NCBI GenBank assembly: GCA_003640645.1
Contig: QGHH01000010.1
Coordinates: forward strand, 62,001-126,000
Direction of reading: 5' to 3'
Length of the DNA: 64,000 bases
DNA from: Fredinandcohnia aciditolerans
Lineage (GTDB): Bacteria; Bacillota; Bacilli; Bacillales; Bacillaceae_L
The notes below the pieces were generated by a model, which saw nothing but the letters and a program-made list of their open reading frames with translations, ran no database searches and was not told the DNA's origin. Of the stretch, positions 47,279 through 55,139 are shown piece by piece. The position numbers and the translations under genes are program-made. Every line of letters begins with the position of its first letter. The stretch's first letter is position 1.

Positions 47279-47357
47279 TGGTGATTTAACAAGGGTATGG
47301 CTGCGTTGAAGGACTTTACATTGGGTTCGTCGATAAGTACGGTCCTTCATGGTGGCT

Positions 47358-48501
47358 ATGAAGAGGATTCAACCCAAGAATCATCCTGTAATTCCTCTTC
47401 ATTCGGCTTATGAAGAGGATTCCGTCCAAGAATCATCCCGCATATCCCCTTCATTCAGCCTATGAAGAGGAATCAACCCAAGAATCATCCTGCAATTCCT
47501 CTTCATTCGGCTTATGAAGAGGATTCCGTCCAAGAATCATCCTGCATTTCCTCTTCATCAGGCTTATGAAGAGGATTCCGTCCAAGAATCATCCCGCATA
47601 TCCCCTTCATTCAGCTTATGAAGAGGATTCAACCCAAGAATCATCCTGCATTTCCTCTTCATCAGGCTTATGAAGAGGATTCCGTCCAAGAATCATCCCG
47701 CATATCCCCTTCATTCAGCTTATGAAGAGGATTCAACCCAAGAATCATCCTGCATATCCCCTTCATTCAGCTTATGAAGAGGAATCAACCCAAGAATCAT
47801 CCTGCATATCCCCTTCATTCAGCTTATGAAGAGGATTCAACCCAAGAATCATCCTGCATATCCCCTTCATTCAGCTTATGAAGAGGATTCAACCCAAGAA
47901 TCATCCTGTAATTCCTCTTCATTCGGCTTATGAAGAGGATTCCGTCCAAGAATCAGCCTTCATTTCCTCTTCATCAGGCTTATGAAGATGATTTCGCCCA
48001 AGAATCATCCCGCATATCCCCTTCATTCAGCCTATGAGGAGGATTCAACTCAAGAATCATCCTGCATATCCCCTTCATTCAGCTTATGAAGAGGATTCAA
48101 CCCAAGAATCATCCCGCATATCCCCTTCATTCAGCCTATGAAGAGGATTCAACCCAAGAATCATCCTTCATTTCCTCTTCATCCGGCTTATGAAGAGGAT
48201 TCCGTCCAAGAATCATCCCGCATTTCCTCTTCATCCGGCTTATGAAGAGGATTCCGCCCAAGAATCATCCCGCATTTCCTCTTCATCAGGCTTATGAAGA
48301 GGATTCCGTCCAAGAATCATCCCGCATATCCCCTTCATTCAGCTTATGAAGAGGATTCCGTCCAAGAATCAGCCTTCATTTCCTCTTCATTCAGCTTATG
48401 AAGAGGATTCCGCCCAAGAATCATCCTGCATTTCCTCATCATCCGGCTTATGAAGAGGATTCCAACCAAGATTCTGATTGCCTTTCCCTTTCATCCAAAC
48501 T
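47358..48501. repeat. Intergenic tandem array 2: 22 hairpin units of exactly 52 bp
   Basis: The marker ATGAAGAGG (with rare substitutions) recurs every 52 bp from 47358 to 48450, 22 times without a single insertion or deletion; 22 x 52 is 1144 bp. In each unit ATGAAGAGGA pairs with TCCTCTTCAT (or the CCCCTTCAT variant) around about 25 nt, then a 7-nt TCAGCTT-like spacer follows. Variation is by point changes (TTCAACCC or TTCCGTCC; CCTCTTC or CCCCTTC). The period is not a multiple of three and no coding is supported. The last unit is degraded. Confidence 0.97.
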
Positions 48502-48758
48502 AATTAAGTGCGTATTAAATTTTTTCGCCTATTCTCAAATTCAGGCCCCAAAACCCTACTCTACTAAACCCACTGACACTAAGAAAAAGGAACCTAATAC
48601 CTCAAAACCTCTATACTTACTTCCTGCTAGAACCGATATAAAAAACTGACTAAACACAAGGATTTACTTAACAAATATAAAAGCAAATAATTGCAATTGT
48701 GGGAGATAAAAGATATGATTTACACTGTACATAAAAATTTAAGGAGGATTTTGGTAAA
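48502..48758 (+). promoter_or_regulatory. Upstream region of tpx
   Basis: AT-rich sequence of about 260 bp after array 2 with no credible gene. TACACTGTACATAAAAAT near 48721-48738 may hold the -10 region of tpx, but no consensus promoter is certain. Confidence 0.35.
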
Positions 48759-49259
48759 ATGGCAAATATCACATTTAAAAACAATCCAGTCACTTTATTG
48801 GGGAATGAAGTAAAAGTTGGGGACAAGGCTCCTGATTTTACTGTATTAGCAAACGATTTATCACCAGTCTCACTTGCAGACTCAAAAGGATCTGTTCGTT
48901 TAATTAGCGTTGTACCATCACTTGATACAGGTGTATGTGATGCACAAACTCGTCGTTTTAACGAAGAAGCAGCCGGTCTAGATAATGTTAAAATCTTAAC
49001 AGTCAGTGTTGATTTGCCATTTGCACAAAAACGTTGGTGTGGTGCAAACGGTATTGAAAATGTTCAAACTCTTTCCGACCACCGTGATCTTTCTTTCGGA
49101 GAAGCTTATGGTGTAGCAATTCAAGAGCTACGCTTATTGGCTCGAGCAGTATTTGTTGTTGATAGCAACGATACTGTAACATATGTGGAATACGTTAGTG
49201 AAGCAACAAACCATCCAAACTACGAAGCAGCCCTAGAAGCAGCAAAAGCAGCTAACTAA
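48759..49259 (+). CDS. tpx: Thiol peroxidase Tpx
   Basis: A 166-residue atypical two-cysteine peroxiredoxin that reduces hydrogen and alkyl peroxides with thioredoxin as donor. The peroxidatic Cys60 is in [15 protein letters not shown] and the resolving Cys94 in KRWCGANG, the Tpx pattern. It is cytoplasmic. AAGGAGG precedes the ATG, though spacing is a little long. It is monocistronic with a terminator downstream. Spx-dependent induction is known for B. subtilis tpx; the relevant element is not identifiable here by eye. Confidence 0.97.
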   Translation: MANITFKNNPVTLLGNEVKVGDKAPDFTVLANDLSPVSLADSKGSVRLISVVPSLDTGVCDAQTRRFNEEAAGLDNVKILTVSVDLPFAQKRWCGANGIENVQTLSDHRDLSFGEAYGVAIQELRLLARAVFVVDSNDTVTYVEYVSEATNHPNYEAALEAAKAAN

Positions 49260-49271
49260 TAGATTAAAACG

Positions 49272-49309
49272 AAGAGGATCCCAATCATGTTTGGGGTTCT
49301 TTTTTTAAC
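49272..49309 (+). terminator. Terminator after tpx
   Basis: AGGATCCCAA pairs with TTGGGGTTCT around TCATGT, followed by TTTTTTT. Confidence 0.85.
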
Positions 49310-49381
49310 TTTGTTGAACTACACCACGATTTCTTTTAAAATAGAGTGATATGTCGAGAGTTCGAAAAAAGGAGTAAAACA

Positions 49382-50386
49382 ATGGCACAATTATCCGCAG
49401 TTGAAAAACTATTTACCGTTATCGATAACACAGCAATGATTTTGGTTGAAGAATTATCATGTACTTATCTTGAGGCAGTTGCAGAAACAGGCGAAAACCT
49501 CTTCCAAAACACGATTCTTCAGGAGGAGGTAAGTGAAATATCAAAAAAGCGTATTGAGAAAGAATACAGCCAGGTAAACCTAAAACAATATTCTGTTGAA
49601 GAAATTCGCAAAGCCTATCAGCTTGCCGCTTTAAAAGGGATGAAAGAGGCGACCCAACCAAACCATGAAATGACTCCAGATGCTGTTTCGATATTTGTTG
49701 GATACCTTGTTTCAAAATTTACAGAAGGCTGGAAGGGATTTAGTATCTTTGATCCGGCAGTAGGTACAGGAAACCTACTTACAACCGTACTCAATCAAAA
49801 TCAATCAAAAGAAATTGAAGCCTCAGCTATCGATGTTGATGATCTCTTGGTTAAAGTGGCATATGTAAGTGCAAACCTGCAACAGCACTCCATTCAGTTT
49901 TATAATCAAGATAGTCTACAGCCATTATACATAGACCCAGTTGATGTGATTGTTTGTGATTTACCTGTCGGTTATTATCCGAATGATATTGGAGCGGCTA
50001 ACTTTGAGCTTCATGCTAAAGAAGGTCATTCGTATGCCCATCATCTGTTCATTGAGCAAAGTCTTAAATATACGAAGGAGGGTGGCTATTTATTTTTCTT
50101 AGTTCCTAATCATTTATTTACAAGCGAATATGCTAAGGAATTAAATACATTCCTCAAAGAGAAATCCGTTATACAAGGGATGATTCAGTTACCTTTATCC
50201 TTATTTAAAAATGAAAATGCTGCTAAAAGCATCTTTGTCATTCAGAAAAAGGGGCCAGAAGTAAAGGCACCAAAGCAAGCCTTACTTGTCAATTTACCGA
50301 AGTTTTCAAATCAGACGGCAATGGCAGGTATCATTAAACAAATTGATGATTGGTTTAAACAAGAGAAACACGAAATTAAACTATAA
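49382..50386 (+). CDS. ytxK: YtxK, DNA-methyltransferase-like protein
   Basis: A 334-residue SAM-dependent methyltransferase resembling the catalytic domain of type I restriction M subunits. Motif I is FDPAVGTGNLL (about residues 134-144). Where active N6-adenine enzymes have NPPY/F or DPPY, this protein has DLPVGYYPND (about 199-208), a feature of the YtxK group. No specificity or restriction subunit is nearby, and the gene lies between tpx and ackA as in B. subtilis. The target is unknown. ATG at 49382 follows AAAGGAG. Confidence 0.88.
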   Translation: MAQLSAVEKLFTVIDNTAMILVEELSCTYLEAVAETGENLFQNTILQEEVSEISKKRIEKEYSQVNLKQYSVEEIRKAYQLAALKGMKEATQPNHEMTPDAVSIFVGYLVSKFTEGWKGFSIFDPAVGTGNLLTTVLNQNQSKEIEASAIDVDDLLVKVAYVSANLQQHSIQFYNQDSLQPLYIDPVDVIVCDLPVGYYPNDIGAANFELHAKEGHSYAHHLFIEQSLKYTKEGGYLFFLVPNHLFTSEYAKELNTFLKEKSVIQGMIQLPLSLFKNENAAKSIFVIQKKGPEVKAPKQALLVNLPKFSNQTAMAGIIKQIDDWFKQEKHEIKL

Positions 50387-50397
50387 ATGTTTGAGCA

Positions 50398-50429
50398 CGG
50401 AGACCCCACTAATGGGGTCTTTTTTTGAA
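50398..50429 (+). terminator. Terminator after ytxK
   Basis: AGACCCC pairs with GGGGTCT around ACTAAT, followed by TTTTTTTG. Confidence 0.9.
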
Positions 50430-50469
50430 TTGTAGCGTTTTCTATTATCTGAATTAAAGAACTTTATGG

Positions 50470-50517
50470 CGAAAACGGTACCAATTAAGAACTCTCCTTG
50501 AAATGTTTTGGTACCGA
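50470..50517. promoter_or_regulatory. Paired dyad and cre-like site upstream of ackA
   Basis: Two 9-bp inverted arms, CGGTACCAA (50475-50484) and TTGGTACCG (50509-50517), flank about 25 nt. The left arm overlaps a cre-like CGAAAACGGTACCA (12 of 14). B. subtilis ackA is activated by CcpA through an upstream cre, which is consistent but unproven here. Confidence 0.4.
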
Positions 50518-50581
50518 TGTTTAAATGAAAATGGTATCTATGAAACAATGTCGTTTTGCATAGAATAATGTAGAGTAAAAA

Positions 50582-50597
50582 TTTACATACATGTAAA
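50582..50597. promoter_or_regulatory. 16-bp palindrome before the ackA ribosome site
   Basis: TTTACAT-AC-ATGTAAA is a perfect dyad 24 bp before the start codon. It could be an operator; no known motif is recognised. Confidence 0.4.
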
Positions 50598-50621
50598 GAT
50601 TTAAACAAAGGAGCGGACATA

Positions 50622-51809
50622 ATGTCGAAAATCATTGCCATAAATGCAGGAAGCTCGTCACTTAAATTTCAACTATTTGAAATGCCGAGTGAAGAGGTTA
50701 TTACAAAGGGGATCTTCGAACGGATTGGGCTTGAGAAGGGAATTTTCACAATCTCAGTTAATGATGAAAAACAAACAACTGAAACCGAAATTCCTGACCA
50801 TGCTGTTGCTGTAAAAATACTCCTTGATAAACTGACAGAATTAGGGATTATTCAATCGCTGGATGAAATCGACGGAATCGGTCATCGGGTAGTTCATGGA
50901 GGAGAAACGTTTGCAGATTCAGCTGTGATTACGAATGAGGTTATCGATGAAATAGACAAGCTATCAGAATTAGCTCCATTGCATAACCCAGCTAATTTAA
51001 CAGGAATTAAGGCGTTTAAAGAAGTATTACCAAATGTTCCAGCGGTAGCCGTATTTGATACAGCATTTCATCAAACAATGCCTGAGAAATCATTTTTATA
51101 TAGCCTTCCTTATGATTACTATAAAGACTATGGAATTCGAAAATATGGTTTCCACGGAACATCTCATAAATACGTTTCACAACGTGCAGCTGAAATTTTA
51201 GAAAGACCTGTAGAACAGCTTCGAATATTGTCTTGCCACCTTGGTAATGGTGCGAGTATTGCTGCAATTGAAGGTGGAAAATCAATTGATACATCTATGG
51301 GCTTTACACCGCTTGCTGGTGTAACAATGGGGACACGTTCCGGAAATATTGACCCGGCATTAATTCCATTTATCATGGAGAAAACAGGTAAAACTGCAGA
51401 TGAGGTTTTAGATGTTTTAAATAAAGAAAGTGGAATGCTTGGCGTTTCTGGATTTTCAAGTGACTTACGTGATATTGAGCTAGAAGCAAATGAAGGAAAT
51501 AACCGTGCTGAATTAGCACTTGAAGTATTTGCAAGCAGAATTCATAAATACATTGGATCATATGCAGCACGTATGCATGGTGTTGATGCAATTATCTTTA
51601 CAGCGGGTATTGGTGAAAACAGTGATACCATCCGTGCAAGGGTATTAACAGGACTAGAATTCATGGGTGTATATTGGGATCCAGTTTTAAATAAAGTAAG
51701 AGGTAAGGAGACTTTCATTAGCTATCCACACTCACCTGTAAAGGTTATCGTTATTCCTACGAATGAAGAGGTCATGATTGCTCGTGATGTTATGCGTTTA
51801 ACAAAGTAA
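50622..51809 (+). CDS. ackA: Acetate kinase
   Basis: A 395-residue kinase that interconverts acetyl phosphate plus ADP and acetate plus ATP, the ATP-yielding step of overflow metabolism. The ASKHA-fold motifs are [10 protein letters not shown] (residues 7-16), the GHRVVHGG block, [11 protein letters not shown] and the C-terminal [12 protein letters not shown] at 50622 follows AAAGGAGCGG. It opposes AcsA in the same window: AckA excretes acetate in excess carbon, AcsA recovers it later. A terminator follows. Confidence 0.98.
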   Translation: MSKIIAINAGSSSLKFQLFEMPSEEVITKGIFERIGLEKGIFTISVNDEKQTTETEIPDHAVAVKILLDKLTELGIIQSLDEIDGIGHRVVHGGETFADSAVITNEVIDEIDKLSELAPLHNPANLTGIKAFKEVLPNVPAVAVFDTAFHQTMPEKSFLYSLPYDYYKDYGIRKYGFHGTSHKYVSQRAAEILERPVEQLRILSCHLGNGASIAAIEGGKSIDTSMGFTPLAGVTMGTRSGNIDPALIPFIMEKTGKTADEVLDVLNKESGMLGVSGFSSDLRDIELEANEGNNRAELALEVFASRIHKYIGSYAARMHGVDAIIFTAGIGENSDTIRARVLTGLEFMGVYWDPVLNKVRGKETFISYPHSPVKVIVIPTNEEVMIARDVMRLTK

Positions 51810-51814
51810 ACGAT

Positions 51815-51852
51815 TTTAAGGACAAACTCTTAGGGGGTTTGTCCTTTTCCTT
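51815..51852 (+). terminator. Terminator after ackA
   Basis: AAGGACAAACTC pairs with GGGTTTGTCCTT around TTAGG, followed by TTCCTTTTT. Confidence 0.85.
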
Positions 51853-51902
51853 TTTCTAACGGTTGATTCTCCTCTTAATGGTTTTCGGTTTTTTCTTTGT
51901 GG

Positions 51903-51911
51903 TGGTATAAT
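51903..51911 (+). promoter_or_regulatory. Extended -10 promoter of the ecsC-like gene
   Basis: TGGTATAAT is a consensus extended -10; no good -35 precedes it. It is 34 bp before the start codon. Confidence 0.6.
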
Positions 51912-51944
51912 ACACATAGTGAATGCTGGAAACGGAGGATGATT

Positions 51945-52778
51945 ATGGGTCTTACCGAACGAGAAATACAAATTTTAACCGAGATTGAAAAATGGGCGGA
52001 ACAAATGCAACATGAACAAACTGATTTTGAAATGACGTATGACAAATGGCTGGAAAACTCGTTAAGCCTTATCCCTGAGAATGTACGAACGGAGTTCTTT
52101 TCAAAATTAGATAATTGGCTATTCCATTTACATGCCATACTTCAAGGAACACAAATTCAAGTGGATGCAAGGGTGCGTCTTATTCGTTCGGCACGTGTTT
52201 TTAATCAGGACATTGAAGAAATATCTGATTTAAAAGAATTAACTATAGATCAGCTTATATATTTAACCGAAAACCAGATTGCGAAGCATCGCCTTTATTC
52301 TTTTGCACAAGGGGGCCTATCTGGTACAGGGGGACTTCTCCTACTTGGAACGGATATACCTGGGATAACGGTCCTTAATCTTCGTATTGTTCAACTAATT
52401 GCGATGACATATGGGTATGAAGTAAATACACCATATGAAATGATGACATCTTTAAAAGTGTTTCATGCTGCTACGCTTCCAAAGCGCATGCGCTTCCAGG
52501 GCTGGGAGGAACTCACCCAGGGAACTGATGGGTCTAACCAGAACCAATACTTTTATAATGGATCAGAGGACTTAACCGACGAAACTTGGCTTGAATTCCC
52601 ATTAAAACATATTGTAAAAGCGGTGGCCATTTCAGTTCTACGAAAGCGGATGATTCAAGGAATTCCTCTTGTTAGCATGGCGATTGGGGCAGGAATGAAT
52701 TATCAACTAACAAGACAGGTTAGCGATTATGCCCATAATTATTATCGTTTACGTTTTTTGAAGGAAAAGGAGTATTAA
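51945..52778 (+). CDS. EcsC-family protein
   Basis: A 277-residue protein of the EcsC family, recognised from the GGLSGTGGLLLLGTDIPGITVLNLR segment, the NTPYEMMTSLKVFHAATLP helix and the IPLVSMAIGAGMNYQLTRQVSDYA C-terminal block. Two amphipathic or glycine-rich stretches could interact with membrane. Its function is unknown; the B. subtilis namesake is encoded with an ABC transporter, which is absent here. ATG at 51945 is 6 nt after CGGAGG. It is followed by moaB after only 3 bp, so the two are cotranscribed. Confidence 0.85.
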   Translation: MGLTEREIQILTEIEKWAEQMQHEQTDFEMTYDKWLENSLSLIPENVRTEFFSKLDNWLFHLHAILQGTQIQVDARVRLIRSARVFNQDIEEISDLKELTIDQLIYLTENQIAKHRLYSFAQGGLSGTGGLLLLGTDIPGITVLNLRIVQLIAMTYGYEVNTPYEMMTSLKVFHAATLPKRMRFQGWEELTQGTDGSNQNQYFYNGSEDLTDETWLEFPLKHIVKAVAISVLRKRMIQGIPLVSMAIGAGMNYQLTRQVSDYAHNYYRLRFLKEKEY

Positions 52779-52781
52779 GAA

Positions 52782-53303
52782 ATGAGCGTTCAAGAGCATA
52801 AAAAAGCTACACCCTCCTCAATTAGATGTAAAGTGGTTACAATAAGTGATACAAGAACGAAAGAAACAGACAAAAGTGGTAAGCTTATGATTTCGCTACT
52901 AGAGGAAAATAATTTCAAAGTCTTACAATATGAGGTTGTAAAGGATGAGGAATCTTTTATCGAAAAAGCGATACGTGAAGGCTGTGAACATGGAGAGATT
53001 GATGTTATTTTAACAAATGGGGGCACTGGAATCGCTAAACGTGATGTCACAATTGAAACGGTCACAAAATTATTAGATAAAGAAATTGTCGGGTTTGGTG
53101 AACTATTTCGAATGTTAAGTTATACAGAGGACATAGGCTCAGCGGCTATTCTTTCAAGAGCAATTGCCGGTGTTAGCAATGATACAGCGATCTTTTCAAC
53201 ACCAGGTTCTTCTGGAGCTGTAAAGCTTGCAATGAATAAATTGATTCTACCGGAACTTGGCCATGTTGTTAGTGAAATAAAAAAGGATATCAAAAAGGTC
53301 TAA
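52782..53303 (+). CDS. moaB: Molybdenum cofactor biosynthesis protein MoaB
   Basis: A 173-residue MogA/MoaB-fold protein. TISDTRTKETDKSG (about 22-35), the LTNGGTGIAKRDVTIE motif and FSTPGSSGAVKLAMNKLILPELGH are diagnostic. Members adenylate or bind molybdopterin; MoaB of bacilli is often kept even without nearby mo genes. ATG at 52782 is 3 bp after the EcsC-family stop, with AAGGAG inside that gene's end. A terminator follows. It lies before argG as in B. subtilis. Confidence 0.93.
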   Translation: MSVQEHKKATPSSIRCKVVTISDTRTKETDKSGKLMISLLEENNFKVLQYEVVKDEESFIEKAIREGCEHGEIDVILTNGGTGIAKRDVTIETVTKLLDKEIVGFGELFRMLSYTEDIGSAAILSRAIAGVSNDTAIFSTPGSSGAVKLAMNKLILPELGHVVSEIKKDIKKV

Positions 53304-53331
53304 TCATTTAGGATTAGGCCTTTTTTATTGT
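53292..53331 (+). terminator. Terminator after moaB
   Basis: AAAAAGGTCTAATC pairs with GATTAGGCCTTTTT around ATTTAG; the stem includes the stop codon. Confidence 0.9.
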
Positions 53332-53337
53332 CTTACT

Positions 53338-53430
53338 CCAGGAGCCGTACGCTCGAGGTCATAAGCCAGTCGCTTCTGAAGGTTAGGCTCGTCTTATGGT
53401 TGCCACCGATAAGCAGGCTCCTTTCGCCTT
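53338..53430. repeat. Degenerate dispersed intergenic repeat, copy 3
   Basis: It starts CCAGGAGCCG, includes TCATAAGCCAGTCGCTTC, the central CGTCTTATGGTTG box and ends GGCTCCTTTCGCC. Its ends, AGGAGCC and GGCTCCT, are complementary. It is the most complete of the three copies in this window. Confidence 0.65.
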
Positions 53431-53433
53431 TAT

Positions 53434-53745
53434 TTATTGGTGAATTTTTTTAGATATTCCTTGATTCATTCTATACCATATCCATAAATCATTAATGATG
53501 GACGCACAATCGGAGATTTCGTTGTTTAGTTCACATGAACGGACAAAATCAAGTTCATTGCCGAGTAGTTCTTGTTTTTCGTTAATAATGGTTTCAATTT
53601 CTGCAATGCGATCAGGAATATGTCCTCTGATTTTTTCCCAATGGAACAAGATAAACTGCTGTGTTTCCACTGTATATTCTTCCCACTCTTTTTCTAAATA
53701 CGGTAGAAGAATCCCAAGTCGGTCATCAAAATGAAAAAAATCCAT
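53434..53745 (-). CDS. Small orphan protein of unknown function
   Basis: A 103-residue acidic, helical protein without signal peptide or membrane segment, rich in Trp, Glu and Ile (DRLGILLPYLEKEWEEYTVETQQFILFHWEKI). ATG at 53745 follows GAGGGGTGG, a good site; GTG at 53754 is closer to that site. It has a single pair of cysteines (RSCELNNEISDCASI). I do not recognise a family. It is divergent from argG, so their promoters share the gap. Confidence 0.7.
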   Translation of the reverse strand: MDFFHFDDRLGILLPYLEKEWEEYTVETQQFILFHWEKIRGHIPDRIAEIETIINEKQELLGNELDFVRSCELNNEISDCASIINDLWIWYRMNQGISKKIHQ

Positions 53746-53839
53746 TATTACCACCCCTCGTAGGTCTTGCTATCATTTTACAATACTACTAATTTATATT
53801 CTATCTTAAAAGAATTTTTTTATTTTTCTAAGATTACTA

Positions 53840-53868
53840 TTGAAAAAAGTAGAAAGAGTTGCTAAAGT
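53840..53868 (+). promoter_or_regulatory. Candidate promoter of argGH
   Basis: TTGAAA, 17 nt, TAAAGT. The ARG-box-like site lies about 30 bp downstream. Confidence 0.55.
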
Positions 53869-53899
53869 AATACATTATAAATGTATAAATATAAAATCA

Positions 53900-53917
53900 A
53901 ATGAATTAATATTCGAG
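53900..53917 (+). promoter_or_regulatory. ARG box (AhrC/ArgR operator)
   Basis: AATGAATTAATATTCGAG closely matches the Bacillus ARG box (CATGAATAAAAATTCAAG). A poorer second copy, ATGTATAAATATAAAAT, lies just upstream at 53881. Repression of argGH by arginine-bound AhrC is expected. Confidence 0.7.
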
Positions 53918-53930
53918 AGGGAGATACAAC

Positions 53931-55139
53931 ATGAGCAAAAAGAAAGTTGTTTTAGCATATTCAGGTGGTCTAGATACAAGCGTTGCAGTTAAATGGTTAC
54001 AGGAGCAAGGATATGAAGTCGTTGCGTGCTGTTTAGATGTAGGTGAAGGAAAAGACCTCGCCTTTATTAAAGAGAAAGCTATTACAGTTGGAGCCGTATC
54101 TTCATACGTAATTGATGCGAAGGAAGAATTTGCAAATGAATTTGCGCTTGCCGCATTACAAGCACATACTCTTTATGAAGGAAAATATCCGTTAGTTTCT
54201 GCTTTATCTCGTCCGCTAATCGCGAAAAAACTCGTTGAAGTAGCTGAACAAGAAAATGCTGTAGCCGTTGCACACGGTTGTACTGGGAAAGGTAATGATC
54301 AAGTTCGATTTGAAGTCTCAATTAAGGCATTAAATCCTGATCTTGAAGTATTGGCACCTGTTCGCGAGTGGAGCTGGTCTCGTGAAGAAGAAATTGAGTA
54401 TGCGAAGAAGCATAATATTCCGATCCCAATCAATCTAGATAGTCCATTTTCTATTGACCAAAACCTTTGGGGACGTAGTAATGAATGTGGTATTTTAGAA
54501 GATCCATGGGCTGCTCCTCCAGCGGATGCATATGAATTAACAGCAGCTCTTGAAGAAACACCAAATACACCGGACATCATCGAAATCGATTTTGAACAAG
54601 GTGTTCCAAAGTCAATTAATGGTCAACAGTACCCATTATCTGAATTAATTCTTGAATTAAACCAAATCGCTGGAAAACATGGTGTAGGCCGTATCGATCA
54701 TGTAGAAAACCGTCTTGTCGGTATTAAATCTCGTGAAGTTTACGAATGTCCTGGTGCGATGACTTTAATTACAGCACATAAGGAACTCGAAGACCTTACA
54801 CTTGTAAAAGAAGTCGCTCATTTCAAACCAGTCATCGAACAAAAGCTTACTGAATTAATTTACAATGGGCTTTGGTTCTCACCACTCAAGGATGCATTAC
54901 TTGGTTTCTTAAAGGAAACACAAAAAAATGTAAATGGAACTGTTCGTGTAAAACTATTTAAAGGTCATGCAATTGTAGAAGGACGTAAATCTGAAAATTC
55001 ATTGTACGATGAGAAACTTGCAACTTATACTTCTGATGATGAGTTCGATCATAATGCAGCAGTTGGATTCATTTCATTATGGGGCTTACCAACAAAGGTT
55101 AATAGCATTGTAAATAACAATAAGAAGGTTGAAGTATGA
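53931..55139 (+). CDS. argG: Argininosuccinate synthase
   Basis: A 402-residue cytoplasmic enzyme joining citrulline and aspartate with ATP in arginine synthesis. The N-type PP-loop [12 protein letters not shown] is near residues 9-20; further blocks are [28 protein letters not shown] and [26 protein letters not shown] precedes the ATG. Its last codon overlaps argH as ATGA, so the two are translated together. Confidence 0.98.
   Translation: MSKKKVVLAYSGGLDTSVAVKWLQEQGYEVVACCLDVGEGKDLAFIKEKAITVGAVSSYVIDAKEEFANEFALAALQAHTLYEGKYPLVSALSRPLIAKKLVEVAEQENAVAVAHGCTGKGNDQVRFEVSIKALNPDLEVLAPVREWSWSREEEIEYAKKHNIPIPINLDSPFSIDQNLWGRSNECGILEDPWAAPPADAYELTAALEETPNTPDIIEIDFEQGVPKSINGQQYPLSELILELNQIAGKHGVGRIDHVENRLVGIKSREVYECPGAMTLITAHKELEDLTLVKEVAHFKPVIEQKLTELIYNGLWFSPLKDALLGFLKETQKNVNGTVRVKLFKGHAIVEGRKSENSLYDEKLATYTSDDEFDHNAAVGFISLWGLPTKVNSIVNNNKKVEV

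Noticed and set aside
47358-48501. CRISPR array
   Set aside because: Units are contiguous and similar throughout; there are no unique spacers between short conserved repeats, and no cas gene is near.
48398-48649. 83-codon open frame at the end of array 2
   Set aside because: It starts inside a repeat unit, has no ribosome site, and the 52-bp period shifts frame each unit.
50430-50445. TTGTAGCGTTTTCTA upstream of ackA as the cre site
   Set aside because: It lacks one base of the cre spacing; the CGAAAACGGTACCA site fits better, though still imperfectly.
53881-53897. Second ARG box before argG
   Set aside because: Only partly matches the consensus, so it is mentioned but not listed separately.
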